Shown here one piece after another: positions 1 to 7,993 of a stretch of DNA of 41,735 nucleotides. The stretch comes from Rubrivivax sp. GTDB taxonomy: Bacteria > Pseudomonadota > Gammaproteobacteria > Burkholderiales > Burkholderiaceae_C. The notes below the pieces were generated by a model, which saw only the letters and a program-made list of their open reading frames with translations, had not been told where the DNA came from and made no database searches. The stretch is from contig JAIXZR010000271.1 of the NCBI GenBank assembly GCA_027489455.1, forward strand, positions 1 to 41,735, given 5' to 3'. Both the position numbers and the translations under genes were made by a program. How positions within the stretch are numbered: position 1 is the first letter of the stretch; the number at the start of each line of letters is the position of its first letter.

Positions 1-296
1 AGGTCGCCGAAGTAGCCGTCGCTGCAGGGCGAGGTCACGGCTGCCAACACGATGTCGCCCGGCTGAATCTGCTCTGCCGCCACATGCATCATCCAGTTGT
101 CCCCCGGCTGCAGCAGCACCGTGACAGCCGTGCCCGAGACACGGGCGCCGGGGTAGACGGGCCGGATGCATGGCTGCAGCAGGCCCACGCGGCCCTGGGC
201 TTCGTGCACGGTAGCGCTGCCGAAGGCGGCCAGGCCGTCTGCGGCGATGCGGTCGGCGCGACGGATGTTGCGGTAGACGACGCCGAGCTCGTACAT
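1..296 (-). CDS. ligK: 4-carboxy-4-hydroxy-2-oxoadipate aldolase (partial, N-terminal 98 residues)
   Basis: The reading frame begins at the ATG at 296 and runs off the left edge. It encodes the N-terminus of a RraA-fold class II aldolase that cleaves 4-carboxy-4-hydroxy-2-oxoadipate to pyruvate and oxaloacetate, the last step of the protocatechuate 4,5-cleavage (and gallate) pathway. The beginning [16 protein letters not shown] and the segment [20 protein letters not shown] are very typical of the LigK/PmdF/GalC family; the latter lies in the substrate-binding part of the fold. The start is only two bases past the stop of the hydratase gene, so the two are co-transcribed and likely translationally coupled. 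In Comamonas the same pair is called pmdE-pmdF. The metal-binding C-terminal part is outside the window. Confidence 0.93.
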   Translation of the reverse strand, partial: MYELGVVYRNIRRADRIAADGLAAFGSATVHEAQGRVGLLQPCIRPVYPGARVSGTAVTVLLQPGDNWMMHVAAEQIQPGDIVLAAVTSPCSDGYFGD

Positions 297-298
297 GG

Positions 299-1327
299 TC
301 ACAGCCCCTTCTTCTTGAGCGCGGCATCCAGCCGCGGGTAGACACGCCGCGCATTGGCTTCGAAGACCTGCTTCTTCTGCGCTTCCGACAACTGCGTGCT
401 GGCGGCTATGTAGCGCCGCGTGTCGTCGTAGTAGTGCCCCGTCTCGGGGTCGATGCCGCGCACCGCGCCGATCATCTCGCTGGCGAAGAGGATGTTGGCG
501 AGAGGGATCACCTTCGTCAGCAGGTCGATGCCCGGCTGGTGGTAGACGCAGGTGTCGAAGTAGATGTTGTTCAGCAGGTGCTCGCCCAGCAAAGGCTTCT
601 TCAGTTCCTGCGCCAGCCCGCGGTAGCGGCCCCAGTGGTAGGGCGCCGCGCCGCCGCCATGCGGCACGATGAAGCGCAGCGTGGGAAAGTCCTTGAAGAG
701 ATCGCCCTGGATCAGCTGCATCACCGCCGTGGTGTCCGCGTTGATGTAGTGCGCGCCGGTGGTGTGGAAGCAGGCGTTGCAGCTGGTGCTCACGTGGACC
801 ATGGCCGGGATGTCGTACTCCACCATCTTCTCGTAGAGGGGGTACCAGTGGCGGTCGGTGAGCGGCGGGCTCGTCCAGTGGCCGCCCGACGGGTCGGGGT
901 TGAGGTTGAGGGCCACGTTGCCGTACTGCTCCACGCATTTCACCAGTTCGGGGATGCAGGTGGCCGGGTCCACGCCCGGGCTCTGCGGCAGCATGGCTGC
1001 GGGGATGAAGTGGTCCGGGAACAATTGGCTGACGCGGAAGCACAGCTCGTTGCAGATCGCCGCCCAGGTGCTGCTGACCTGGAAATCGCCGATGTGGTGC
1101 GCCATGAAGCTGGCGCGCGGGCTGAAGATGGTGAGGTCGCTGCCGCGCTCGCGCATCTTGGCCAGCTGGTTGGTTTCGATGCTCTCGCGCAGCTCGTCGT
1201 CGCTGATCTTCAGGTCGGCGGCCCGGGGCATCAGCGTGGGGTTCTTGATGCCGGCGATCTGCGCGTTGCGCCAGGCTTCCAGCGCCTTGGGCGCGGTGGT
1301 GTAGTGGCCGTGGATGTCGATGATCAT
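299..1327 (-). CDS. ligJ: 4-oxalomesaconate hydratase (amidohydrolase family)
   Basis: This 342-residue protein matches LigJ/PmdE in length and layout. It hydrates 4-oxalomesaconate (or its enol) to 4-carboxy-4-hydroxy-2-oxoadipate, feeding the aldolase encoded just downstream. It is a cytoplasmic TIM-barrel amidohydrolase. Visible metal and active-site candidates are the N-terminal HGH motif (His6 and His8), His178 in MVHVS, His223 in VPHGGG, and Glu284 in ASEMIG. The start at 1327 gives MIIDIHGHY, the usual N-terminus. It lies second in a minus-strand operon, 24 bases after the binding-protein gene and 2 bases before the aldolase. Together these form the lower part of protocatechuate meta-cleavage. 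The ring-cleavage dioxygenase and ligC genes would be expected further left, outside the window. Confidence 0.93.
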   Translation of the reverse strand: MIIDIHGHYTTAPKALEAWRNAQIAGIKNPTLMPRAADLKISDDELRESIETNQLAKMRERGSDLTIFSPRASFMAHHIGDFQVSSTWAAICNELCFRVSQLFPDHFIPAAMLPQSPGVDPATCIPELVKCVEQYGNVALNLNPDPSGGHWTSPPLTDRHWYPLYEKMVEYDIPAMVHVSTSCNACFHTTGAHYINADTTAVMQLIQGDLFKDFPTLRFIVPHGGGAAPYHWGRYRGLAQELKKPLLGEHLLNNIYFDTCVYHQPGIDLLTKVIPLANILFASEMIGAVRGIDPETGHYYDDTRRYIAASTQLSEAQKKQVFEANARRVYPRLDAALKKKGL

Positions 1328-1351
1328 GGGGCGGGGCGGTCAGTGCAGAAG

Positions 1352-2053
1352 TCAGGCCGGTTCCATGCCCTGGGCGCGCTTGGCGGCGGCCGTGGCATCG
1401 GAGGCCAGGTAAGCCAGCAGTTCGCGCGCTGCATCGGCCCGGGCCGAATCCAGCGCCAGCGTGCTGCCGAGCGCGGCTGAAAACGTGGTGATGTGCGCCA
1501 CTTCGGCAGGCAGCGTGCCCAGCAGCTGGATGCCGGGCAGGTGCAGCAGCTCGCTCAGCTGCTGGAAGCCCAGCGCCACCTGCCCGCTGGCCACCAGGCT
1601 GCCCACCGGCACACCCGGGGGCGCCTGCACCAGCCGCGGGCGCAGCACCTCGGCCAGGCCCCAACGCTCGAACAGGCGCGTGAGGTAGGTGCCACTGGGC
1701 CCGGTGGAAAAGCTGATGCTGGGCGCCGCCAGCACGGCCGCGCGCAAGGCTTCGGCGCTGCCGATGTCGGGCTGCGCGGCGCCTGCCGGCACGGCCACGG
1801 CCACCGGGGACTTCACGATGTCCACCCGGCTGCCGGCATGCACGTGGCCGCCGGCCTGCAGCTGGTCGATGGCATCGCTGGCCAGGAAGACGAGGTCGAA
1901 GGCTTCGCCCGCCTGCACGCGCCGCACGGCGTCCACACCGCCTACCGATTGCAGCTGCACGGTGTGCCCGCTGCGCGCCTGGAAGGCCGGCAGCAGCGTG
2001 CCCAGCAAGGGCTGCGTGGCCTTGGACGAGATCGCGGTGAGGGTACAGCCCAT
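1352..2053 (-). CDS. ModA-like substrate-binding domain protein
   Basis: This 233-residue protein has the fold signature of a type 2 periplasmic binding protein of the molybdate/accessory-colonization group (SBP_bac_11): it opens with [20 protein letters not shown], has the [23 protein letters not shown] region, and a [16 protein letters not shown] anion-binding-type loop. There is no signal peptide at this start, so it may act in the cytoplasm or the true start may differ; no clear Shine-Dalgarno site precedes 2053. It is the first gene of the protocatechuate operon and is divergent from the LysR gene, so it probably senses or binds a pathway acid rather than molybdate. That role is inference. 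No ABC permease or ATPase accompanies it in the window. Confidence 0.8.
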   Translation of the reverse strand: MGCTLTAISSKATQPLLGTLLPAFQARSGHTVQLQSVGGVDAVRRVQAGEAFDLVFLASDAIDQLQAGGHVHAGSRVDIVKSPVAVAVPAGAAQPDIGSAEALRAAVLAAPSISFSTGPSGTYLTRLFERWGLAEVLRPRLVQAPPGVPVGSLVASGQVALGFQQLSELLHLPGIQLLGTLPAEVAHITTFSAALGSTLALDSARADAARELLAYLASDATAAAKRAQGMEPA

Positions 2054-2111
2054 GGCAAAGATTCTTCAGCGCGGCACACCGGCGATCAAGACGAGACCGC
2101 CACTAGCTGCT

Positions 2112-2156
2112 ATGCCGGTTTGGCATGGCTGACAATGCCGTTGCCATCCTTGGCAT
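2112..2156. promoter_or_regulatory. LysR-type operator half-sites in divergent promoter
   Basis: The 148-base gap between the binding-protein gene and lysR contains ATGCCGGTTTGGCAT at 2112-2126. This is a perfect inverted repeat with the classic T-N11-A spacing (T2113, A2125). A second cluster lies just beyond it: TGCC at 2136 and the inverted repeat TGCCA-TCCT-TGGCA at 2142-2155. The two groups are about two helical turns apart, as expected for the recognition and activation sites of a LysR regulator bound as a tetramer. It probably controls both the protocatechuate operon and lysR itself. Confidence 0.7.
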
Positions 2157-2201
2157 GACAAACCGAAGTCAGCGCCCTGCGCGCCGGCCGGTGCAACAGG
2201 C

Positions 2202-3134
2202 ATGGATTTCAAGCAGCTCAACAGCTTCGTGCAGGTGGCCGAGCTCGGCAGCTTCACGCGTGCGTCCAACGTGCTGGGCGTGGCGCAGCCGGCACTCAGC
2301 CGGCAGGTGCGGGCACTGGAAGTGGCGCTGCGGCAGCCGCTGTTCGACCGCAACGGCCGCGGCGTCACGCTCACGCCTGCCGGGCAGCGGCTGCTGGCGC
2401 ACGGCCGCGGCATCCTGCAGCAGCTGGAACGCGCGCGCCAGGATCTCGAAAGCCTGCGCGGCGTGGCCGCTGGCGTGCTGTCCATCGGCCTGCCGCCCAG
2501 CATCGGCCGGCTGCTCACGGCGCCGCTGGTCGAAGCCTTCAGCCAACGCTTCCCGAGCGCGGCGCTGACGATGGTCGAAGGCCTCTCGACCTACACGCTG
2601 GAGTGGCTGGCGCAGGGCCGCCTGGATTGCGCCGTGGTCTACAACGCCACGCCGGCACCGGCCCTGCACCTGCAGCCGGTGCTGGACGAGAAGCTCTACC
2701 TCGTCAGCCGCCGTGCGGGCCCGGGGACGGGCCTGGGCCGGCCTGTCACGCTGGCCCAGGTGGCGCAGCATGCGCTGGTGATCCCCAGCCGCCCGCATGC
2801 CATCCGCATGCGGCTGGAAAGCGTGCTGGCCGAAGCCGGCCTGAAGCCCCATGTCGGGCTGGAAATCGAAAGCGTGCCGGCCATCCTGGACCTGGTGCTG
2901 CGCCACCCCGCCCCGGCTTGGCACGCCGTGCTGAGCTTGAACGCGATCCGCGGCAGCGGCCGCGAGGCGGCCTTCGTCGCGCGGCCGATCCAGCTGCGCC
3001 AGCAGGGCCAGCAGCGCCCGGCGCTGACGACCAGCCTGTGGATCGCCACGTCGGCGCTGCGGCCGCGAGCCATGCTGCTGGACCCGACCTGCGAACTGCT
3101 GGCCGCGCTGCTGCACGAGCACCTGGGCCGCTAG
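2202..3134 (+). CDS. LysR-family transcriptional regulator
   Basis: This 310-residue LysR regulator has an N-terminal winged helix-turn-helix at about residues 1-60, with the family hallmark LGVAQPALSRQVRALE followed by LTPAGQRLL. The C-terminal effector-binding domain spans roughly residues 90-300. It is divergent from the ModA-like/ligJ/ligK operon and is the natural candidate for its regulator, responding to a protocatechuate pathway intermediate; the effector cannot be read from sequence. The effector domain resembles those of the CbbR/nitrogen assimilation (Nac)-like group. The gene ends in a repeat-rich region facing the convergent response-regulator gene. Confidence 0.93.
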   Translation: MDFKQLNSFVQVAELGSFTRASNVLGVAQPALSRQVRALEVALRQPLFDRNGRGVTLTPAGQRLLAHGRGILQQLERARQDLESLRGVAAGVLSIGLPPSIGRLLTAPLVEAFSQRFPSAALTMVEGLSTYTLEWLAQGRLDCAVVYNATPAPALHLQPVLDEKLYLVSRRAGPGTGLGRPVTLAQVAQHALVIPSRPHAIRMRLESVLAEAGLKPHVGLEIESVPAILDLVLRHPAPAWHAVLSLNAIRGSGREAAFVARPIQLRQQGQQRPALTTSLWIATSALRPRAMLLDPTCELLAALLHEHLGR

Positions 3135-3165
3135 CGCTGCTAGCGCAGTTGGCGCTGCTGGCGCC
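3134..3165. terminator. Two tandem hairpins between convergent genes
   Basis: Between lysR (plus) and the response regulator (minus) are two adjacent GC hairpins with related sequence. GCGCT/AGCGC at 3134-3138 and 3142-3146 has a 3-base loop. GGCGC/GCGCC at 3151-3155 and 3161-3165 has a 5-base loop. There is no T tract, so if this ends transcription it is not a textbook intrinsic terminator. The first stem overlaps the lysR stop codon. Confidence 0.4.
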
Positions 3166-3166
3166 G

Positions 3167-3796
3167 CTACTGCATCAGGCCGTTCTTCAGCGCGTAGTAG
3201 GTCAGGTCGCTGTTGCTCTGCAGCTTGAGCTTGTCCATCACGCGGCTGCGGTAGGTGCTGACGGTCTTCACGCTCAGGAACATCGCCTCGGCAATCGCGC
3301 CCACCGTTTCGCCCTGGGCCAGGCGCAGGAAGACCTGCAGCTCGCGCTCCGACAGGCTGTCGTGCGGCGCCTCGTTGGCGCCGCCCAGCTGGTCCGCCAG
3401 CAGCTCGGCCACGGCCGGCGTCACGTACTTTCGGCCACGCACCACGGTGCGGATGGCGGTGGCAATCTCGGCGGGATCGCCGTCCTTGCCCAGGTAGCTG
3501 CTGGCGCCCTGCTTGAGCAGCGTGACGGCGTAGTGCTGCTCCGGGAAGCCGCTGAGGATGATCACCGGCAGATCGGGGAAGCGCGCCTTGATGGCCAGCA
3601 GCGCATCCACGCCGCCCTGTTCGGGCATCGAGATGTCCATCAGCAGCACATCCACCGTGCCGCTGCGGGCCAGTTCCAGTGCCTCGCGGCCATTGCAGGC
3701 TTCGCCGGTGATGCGCAGGTCGACCTCATCGCCCAGCAACTGGCGCAGGCCGGTGCGGACGATGCCGTGGTCGTCGACGATGCCGATGTTGATCAT
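3167..3796 (-). CDS. NarL/LuxR-family response regulator
   Basis: This 209-residue two-component regulator has a receiver domain at residues 1-120, with acidic pocket Asp8/Asp9, phospho-acceptor Asp54 (LLMDISMP), Ser82 and Lys104. A LuxR-type helix-turn-helix follows at about 146-200 (LSERELQVFLRLAQGETVGAIA, then LSVKTVSTYRSRVMDKL). The start at 3796 gives MINIGIVDDHGIVRTGL, the normal receiver N-terminus; the longer open frame upstream has no receiver homology. No histidine kinase is adjacent, so the partner is unknown. The FixJ/UvrY-like architecture suggests it activates target promoters after phosphorylation. A small membrane-protein gene lies 62 bases upstream on the same strand and may be co-transcribed. 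Confidence 0.93.
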   Translation of the reverse strand: MINIGIVDDHGIVRTGLRQLLGDEVDLRITGEACNGREALELARSGTVDVLLMDISMPEQGGVDALLAIKARFPDLPVIILSGFPEQHYAVTLLKQGASSYLGKDGDPAEIATAIRTVVRGRKYVTPAVAELLADQLGGANEAPHDSLSERELQVFLRLAQGETVGAIAEAMFLSVKTVSTYRSRVMDKLKLQSNSDLTYYALKNGLMQ

Positions 3797-3858
3797 GGTC
3801 AGGGGTCTGGGTGCGCCCGGTGGGCGCCTGTCGTGCGGGGAGTATCGCGCCGCGGCGG

Positions 3859-4047
3859 TCAGCGCGAGAGCAGTTCCTCGGTGGCCGCGGCGATGTCGGC
3901 ATCCTGCATCTGCAGCGGCAGCGCCGCTGGCGGGCGCGTCATCCACTGCAGCGTTTCCTGCAGGCTGCTGAACATCCAGATCGCGACGCCCGTGGCCAGC
4001 AGGGACAGCAAGGCCAGGAAGAGAAGAGACAGGGACAGCGTCATGGC
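3859..4047 (-). CDS. Small single-span membrane protein
   Basis: I do not recognise this 62-residue product. It starts MTLSLSLLFLALLSLLATGVAIW, one hydrophobic membrane segment, followed by a polar tail of about 35 residues with SLQETLQWMTRPPAALPLQMQD. The ATG at 4047 is preceded by GGAG with a 6-base spacer; a slightly longer start at 4056 has no such site, so 4047 is preferred. It lies upstream of the response-regulator gene on the same strand and could belong to its transcription unit. A role in signalling is possible but unsupported. Confidence 0.5.
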   Translation of the reverse strand, partial: AMTLSLSLLFLALLSLLATGVAIWMFSSLQETLQWMTRPPAALPLQMQDADIAAATEELLSR

Positions 4048-4152
4048 GAGCTCCATCAGGCAGCAGGGCGGTGGTGACCGGCCTGCTTTCGGCCCGGGTC
4101 CGCCCCAGTCTGGCTGCGGCGCGCCCGGGCCGGGATCGGTGCCGGCGCCAAA

Positions 4153-4169
4153 GCGCTGTCAGACAGCGC
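4153..4169. promoter_or_regulatory. Perfect 17-base palindrome in divergent intergenic region
   Basis: GCGCTGTC-A-GACAGCGC is an 8-base perfect inverted repeat around a single central base. It sits midway in the 281-base gap between the small membrane-protein gene (minus) and the molybdenum hydroxylase operon (plus). The position and symmetry fit a dimeric repressor or activator operator. The nearby response regulator is one candidate binder, but nothing in the sequence proves this. Apart from this palindrome I see no clear promoter elements in the gap; the ATG at 4329 has AGGA six bases upstream. Confidence 0.5.
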
Positions 4170-4328
4170 CGACAACACCCCCGGGCCATCGCTCTCCCAG
4201 TGGCCGGCCGCTGGCTGCTAGCCTCGGCCCCAAGCCACAGCAGCCTGCTCTGGCTTTGATTTCCACTCCGGCGCCGGGGACGTGCATCTGCGCATCATCC
4301 GGCGTCGCCTTCCACCCCCAGGACACCC

Positions 4329-4826
4329 ATGGCACAACTCACCGTCAACGGCCGTGCGCTGCAGCACGACGCGGAACCCGACACCCCCCTGCTGTGGGTG
4401 CTGCGCGAACAGCTGGGCCTGACCGGCACCAAGTACGGCTGTGGCATCGCCCAGTGCGGCGCCTGCACCGTGCACATCGACGGCAACCCGGTGCGCAGCT
4501 GCGTGCTGCCGGTGTCGGCCGTGGCGGCCGGCGCGAAGATCACCACCATCGAAGGCATCGCGCCCGATCCGGTGGGCGCGGCGCTGCAGAAGGCCTGGGT
4601 GGCCAACGACGTGCCGCAGTGCGGCTACTGCCAGAGCGGCATGATCATGGCCGCCACCGCGCTGCTGAAGGCCAAGCCCAGGCCCAGCGACGCGGACATC
4701 GACGCCGCCATCACCAACATCTGCCGCTGCGGCACTTACAACCGCGTGCGCGCTGCCATCAAGGAAGCCGCAGGCGGGCCCAAGACGGCCGGGCTGGACA
4801 TCATCCACATCGTGAGGGCCGTCTGA
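4329..4826 (+). CDS. [2Fe-2S] subunit of a molybdenum hydroxylase (IorA/CoxS type)
   Basis: This 165-residue electron-transfer subunit belongs to the xanthine oxidase family. A plant-type ferredoxin domain carries Cys38, Cys43, Cys46 and Cys58 ([13 protein letters not shown]). The helical second-cluster domain carries Cys98 and Cys101 (QCGYCQSGM) and Cys132 and Cys134 (NICRCGTY). It passes electrons from the molybdopterin subunit encoded next. Two-subunit enzymes of this layout, without a FAD subunit, include isoquinoline 1-oxidoreductase and periplasmic aldehyde oxidoreductases. Its TGA overlaps the ATG of the large-subunit gene (ATGA), so the two are translationally coupled. The substrate cannot be inferred from sequence alone, and the downstream sox genes make the usual isoquinoline label doubtful. 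Confidence 0.92.
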   Translation: MAQLTVNGRALQHDAEPDTPLLWVLREQLGLTGTKYGCGIAQCGACTVHIDGNPVRSCVLPVSAVAAGAKITTIEGIAPDPVGAALQKAWVANDVPQCGYCQSGMIMAATALLKAKPRPSDADIDAAITNICRCGTYNRVRAAIKEAAGGPKTAGLDIIHIVRAV

Positions 4827-7048
4827 TGAGCGCCGCCATCGACACCACGATGTCACGCCGGCGCTTCGTCGCCAGCGTGGGCAGCACGGCTGCCGCCGCG
4901 GGCGGCTTCACGCTGGGTTTTCACGTACCGGCGCTGGCACAGGGCACGGGCGCGCCGCAGCGCGACGAGCTGCAGGAGCTGAACGCCTGGGTGGTGGTGC
5001 GGCCTGACGACACCGTCGTCATCCGCATCGTGCGCAGCGAGATGGGCCAGGGCACGCTCACCGGCCTGGCGCAGCTGGTGGCCGAAGAGCTGGACTGCGA
5101 CTGGGCGCGGGTCACCACCGAATACCCCACGCCCGGCCAGAGCCTGGCGCGCAAGCGCGTCTGGGGCAACTTCAGCACCGGCGGCAGCCGCGGCATCCGC
5201 GAAAGCCAGGATTACGTGCGCAAGGGCGGCGCTGCCGCACGGCAGATGCTGCTGCAGGCCGCGGCCAATGAATGGAAGGTGCCGGTGGCCGAATGCCGCG
5301 TGGCCAAGGGCGTGATCACCCACCCCGCCAGCAACCGCCGCACCACTTTTGGTGCGATGACGGGTGCGGCCGCGCAACTGCCCGTGCCCACGGACGTAGC
5401 GCTGAAGGACCCGAAGACCTGGCAGATCGCCGGCAAGCCCCTGGCGCGGCTGGACACGGTGGAGAAGACCAACGGCAGCATCGTCTACGGCAGCGACCTG
5501 AAGCTGCCCGGGCTGCTGAACGCCGCCATCGCCGCCTGCCCGGTGTTCGGCGGCAAGCTGCGCAGCTTCGACGCGGCCGCCGTGGCCAGCCGGCCCGGGG
5601 TGAAGAAGATCGTGAAGGTGGGCGACAACGCCGTGGCCGTGGTGGCCGACACCTGGTGGCATGCCAAGAAGGCGCTGGACGCCCTGCCCATCGACTGGGA
5701 TCTGGGCCCGCACGCCAAGGTGCAGCAGGCCGACATCGAGGCCACGCTGAAGGCCGGCCTCACGGCCGAGCAGGCCGTGGTGGGCAACCAGAACGAAGCC
5801 GGCAAGGACATCCAGGCGGCCCTGGCCGCCAGCGCGCGCACGCTGGAAGCGGTGTATTCGTACCCGTTCCAGAACCACGCCACGATGGAGACCATGAACG
5901 CCACGGTGCGCTACACGCCCGAGCGCTGCGAGGTCTGGACGCCGACGCAGAACGGCGAAGCCGCGCTGGCCGCAGCGTCTGAAGCCTCGGGCCTGCCGCC
6001 AGCGCAGTGCGAGGTCTACAAGCTGCCGCTGGGCGGGGGCTTCGGCCGCCGCGGGGCCATCCACGACTGGGTGCGCCAGGCCGTGGCCATCGCCAAAGAG
6101 CTGCCCGGCACGCCCGTGAAGCTGATGTGGTCGCGCGAAGAAGACATGACCCAGGGCCGCTACCACCCCATCACCCAGTGCCGGCTGCAGGCCGGGCTGG
6201 ACGACAAGGGGCAGATCACGGCGCTGCACATGCGCATCAGCGGCCAGTCCATCCTGGCCGGTGTCTTCCCGCAGAACGTGCGCGACGGGCGCGACCCGGT
6301 GGTCTTCCAGGGCCTGAACGAAGGCGGCGGCGAAGCCATGATCGGCTACAGCTTCCCTGCCCTGCGCGTGGACCATGCGATGCGCAACCCGCATGTGCCG
6401 CCGGGCTTCTGGCGCGGCGTGAACCTGAACCAGAACGCCGTCTACCTGGAATGCTTCCTGGACGAGATCGCCCACGCCACGAAGCAGGACCCGCTGGCCC
6501 TGCGCCGCAGCCTGATGGCCCGCCACCCCAAGCATCTGGCGGTTTTGAACGCCGCGGCAGAACGCGCCGGCTGGGGCAAGCCCGCGCCCAACGTGGGCGG
6601 GCAGAAGGTGTTCCGCGGCATTGCGCAGACGCATGGCTTCGGCAGCTATGTGGCGGCCGTGGCCGAGGTCTCGGTCAGCAATGCCGGCGATCTGAAGATC
6701 CACCGCATCGTCGCCGCCACCGACTGCGGCCACGCGGTCAACCCGCAGCAGATCGAAGCCCAGGTGGAAGGCAGCTTTGCCTACGGCTTGACGGCCGCGC
6801 TGTACGGCGCCTGCACGGTGAAGGACGGCCGCATCGCGCAGGCCAACTTCGACACCTACCCGATGCTGCGCATCGCCCAGATGCCCAAGGTGGAGACGGT
6901 GATCGTGCCCAGCGGCGGCTTCTGGGGCGGGGTGGGCGAACCCACCATCGCCGTGGCCGCGCCCGCGGTGCTGAACGCCATCTTCGCCGCCACGGGCAAG
7001 CGCATCCGCGACCTGCCGCTGGCCGGGCAGACCCTGAAGCGGGCGTGA
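4826..7048 (+). CDS. Molybdopterin-binding subunit of a molybdenum hydroxylase (IorB type), Tat-exported
   Basis: This 740-residue catalytic subunit of the xanthine dehydrogenase family, IorB-like branch, begins [19 protein letters not shown], a twin-arginine signal ending near AQG, so the mature complex should be periplasmic. Molybdenum-cofactor motifs are visible: GGGFGRRG around residue 405, the PPGFWRGVN region around 530, and GGVGEPTIA near the C-terminus, where Glu705 matches the conserved catalytic glutamate. The start overlaps the small-subunit stop by one base, and only 14 bases separate its stop from soxX. The physical coupling to soxXYZA suggests electrons or substrate are exchanged with that module rather than with a dedicated cytochrome of its own; this is inference. 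Confidence 0.92.
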   Translation: MSAAIDTTMSRRRFVASVGSTAAAAGGFTLGFHVPALAQGTGAPQRDELQELNAWVVVRPDDTVVIRIVRSEMGQGTLTGLAQLVAEELDCDWARVTTEYPTPGQSLARKRVWGNFSTGGSRGIRESQDYVRKGGAAARQMLLQAAANEWKVPVAECRVAKGVITHPASNRRTTFGAMTGAAAQLPVPTDVALKDPKTWQIAGKPLARLDTVEKTNGSIVYGSDLKLPGLLNAAIAACPVFGGKLRSFDAAAVASRPGVKKIVKVGDNAVAVVADTWWHAKKALDALPIDWDLGPHAKVQQADIEATLKAGLTAEQAVVGNQNEAGKDIQAALAASARTLEAVYSYPFQNHATMETMNATVRYTPERCEVWTPTQNGEAALAAASEASGLPPAQCEVYKLPLGGGFGRRGAIHDWVRQAVAIAKELPGTPVKLMWSREEDMTQGRYHPITQCRLQAGLDDKGQITALHMRISGQSILAGVFPQNVRDGRDPVVFQGLNEGGGEAMIGYSFPALRVDHAMRNPHVPPGFWRGVNLNQNAVYLECFLDEIAHATKQDPLALRRSLMARHPKHLAVLNAAAERAGWGKPAPNVGGQKVFRGIAQTHGFGSYVAAVAEVSVSNAGDLKIHRIVAATDCGHAVNPQQIEAQVEGSFAYGLTAALYGACTVKDGRIAQANFDTYPMLRIAQMPKVETVIVPSGGFWGGVGEPTIAVAAPAVLNAIFAATGKRIRDLPLAGQTLKRA

Positions 7049-7062
7049 GGCCACTGAAGGGC

Positions 7063-7521
7063 ATGAAGCCAGGCCTGGCCATCGCCCTCCTGGCCGCTAT
7101 GGCCGCTACGGCGGCTTTGGCGGCCAGCCCCGCCGCGGCCTACACCGTGGTGGACGACGGCATCCCCCAGCCGTTGACAGCCACGCCCGGCGACGCCCAG
7201 CGCGGGCGCGCCATCGTGGCGCAGCGGCAGCAGGGCCTGTGCCTGCTGTGCCACAGCGGGCCCATCGCCGAGGAGCGCTTCCAGGGCAACCTGGCGCCGC
7301 CGCTGGATGGCGCCGGCAGCCGCTGGACGACCGCGCAACTGCGGCTGCGCATCGCCAATGCCCGGCACCTGAACCCGGACAGCCTGATGCCTGCCTTCCA
7401 CCCCGCGCCCGGCAGCGCGCAGGAAGCCCCGCAGCGCGTGGCCGCGGCCTGGCGCGGGCAGCCCATCCTGAGCGCGCAACAGGTGGAAGACGTGCTGGCC
7501 TACCTGCAGACGCTGAAGTAG
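7063..7521 (+). CDS. soxX: SoxX-type monoheme cytochrome c
   Basis: This 152-residue exported cytochrome c has a Sec signal peptide over residues 1-26 (MKPGLAIALLAAMAATAALA). The heme site is Cys60-Leu-Leu-Cys63-His64, and Met109 in SLMPAFHP is the likely second axial ligand. The C-terminus ISAQQVEDVLAYLQTLK-like pattern (here ILSAQQVEDVLAYL) is typical of SoxX. In canonical systems SoxX pairs with SoxA to oxidatively join thiosulfate to a cysteine on SoxY. All residues needed for that role are present. It follows the molybdenum hydroxylase gene after 14 bases and precedes the SoxY relative by 12, supporting one operon. Confidence 0.9.
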   Translation: MKPGLAIALLAAMAATAALAASPAAAYTVVDDGIPQPLTATPGDAQRGRAIVAQRQQGLCLLCHSGPIAEERFQGNLAPPLDGAGSRWTTAQLRLRIANARHLNPDSLMPAFHPAPGSAQEAPQRVAAAWRGQPILSAQQVEDVLAYLQTLK

Positions 7522-7533
7522 CGCAGCCGCCCG

Positions 7534-7977
7534 ATGACACCGCGCCGCCACTTCCTGCAAGCCGCCACGGGCACGGTGGCGCTGGCGCTGCTGCCTTCAG
7601 CGCAGGCCACGCCCGAAAGCCTGCGCGCCAGCGTGGCCGCGCTCACCGGCGGCGCGCCGGTGCAGGCCGGGCGCGTGAGCCTGGAGATCGCCAGCCTGGT
7701 CGACAACGGCAACGCCGTGCCGGTGCAGGTGGACGTGACCAGCCCGATGACGCCGGCCGACCATGTGCGCCGCATCGCGCTGTTCAGCGAAGCCAACCCC
7801 CAGCCCGAGGTGGCGGTGTTCGAACTCGGCCCGCACAACGGCCGGGCACGCGTGGCCACGCGCATCCGCCTGGCGACATCGCAGCGCGTGCTGGCGCTGG
7901 CGCAGATGAACGACGGCAGCTGGTGGCAGGCGCAGGCGGACGTGATCGTCACGCTGGCCGCGTGCATCGAAGGCTGA
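7534..7977 (+). CDS. SoxY-related carrier protein with AACIE arm
   Basis: This 147-residue SoxY relative begins MTPRRHFLQAATGTVALALL, a twin-arginine-like signal, as in true SoxY. The body (about residues 45-140) matches the SoxY immunoglobulin-like fold, but the C-terminal swinging arm reads LAACIEG rather than the invariant GGCGG. The carrier cysteine is therefore kept (Cys144) but sits four residues from the end between bulky residues. NCBI names such proteins SoxY-related AACIE arm proteins. True SoxY carries sulfur intermediates on the cysteine into SoxB and SoxCD; the altered arm argues for different partners or a different cargo. It is encoded between soxX and soxZ. The cargo is unknown. 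Confidence 0.9.
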   Translation: MTPRRHFLQAATGTVALALLPSAQATPESLRASVAALTGGAPVQAGRVSLEIASLVDNGNAVPVQVDVTSPMTPADHVRRIALFSEANPQPEVAVFELGPHNGRARVATRIRLATSQRVLALAQMNDGSWWQAQADVIVTLAACIEG

Positions 7978-7993
7978 CGCCGCGAGCCCCCGC

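Noticed and set aside
4853..7054. 733-codon minus-strand frame opposite the molybdopterin subunit
   Set aside because: Antisense shadow with biased composition and no recognisable motif.
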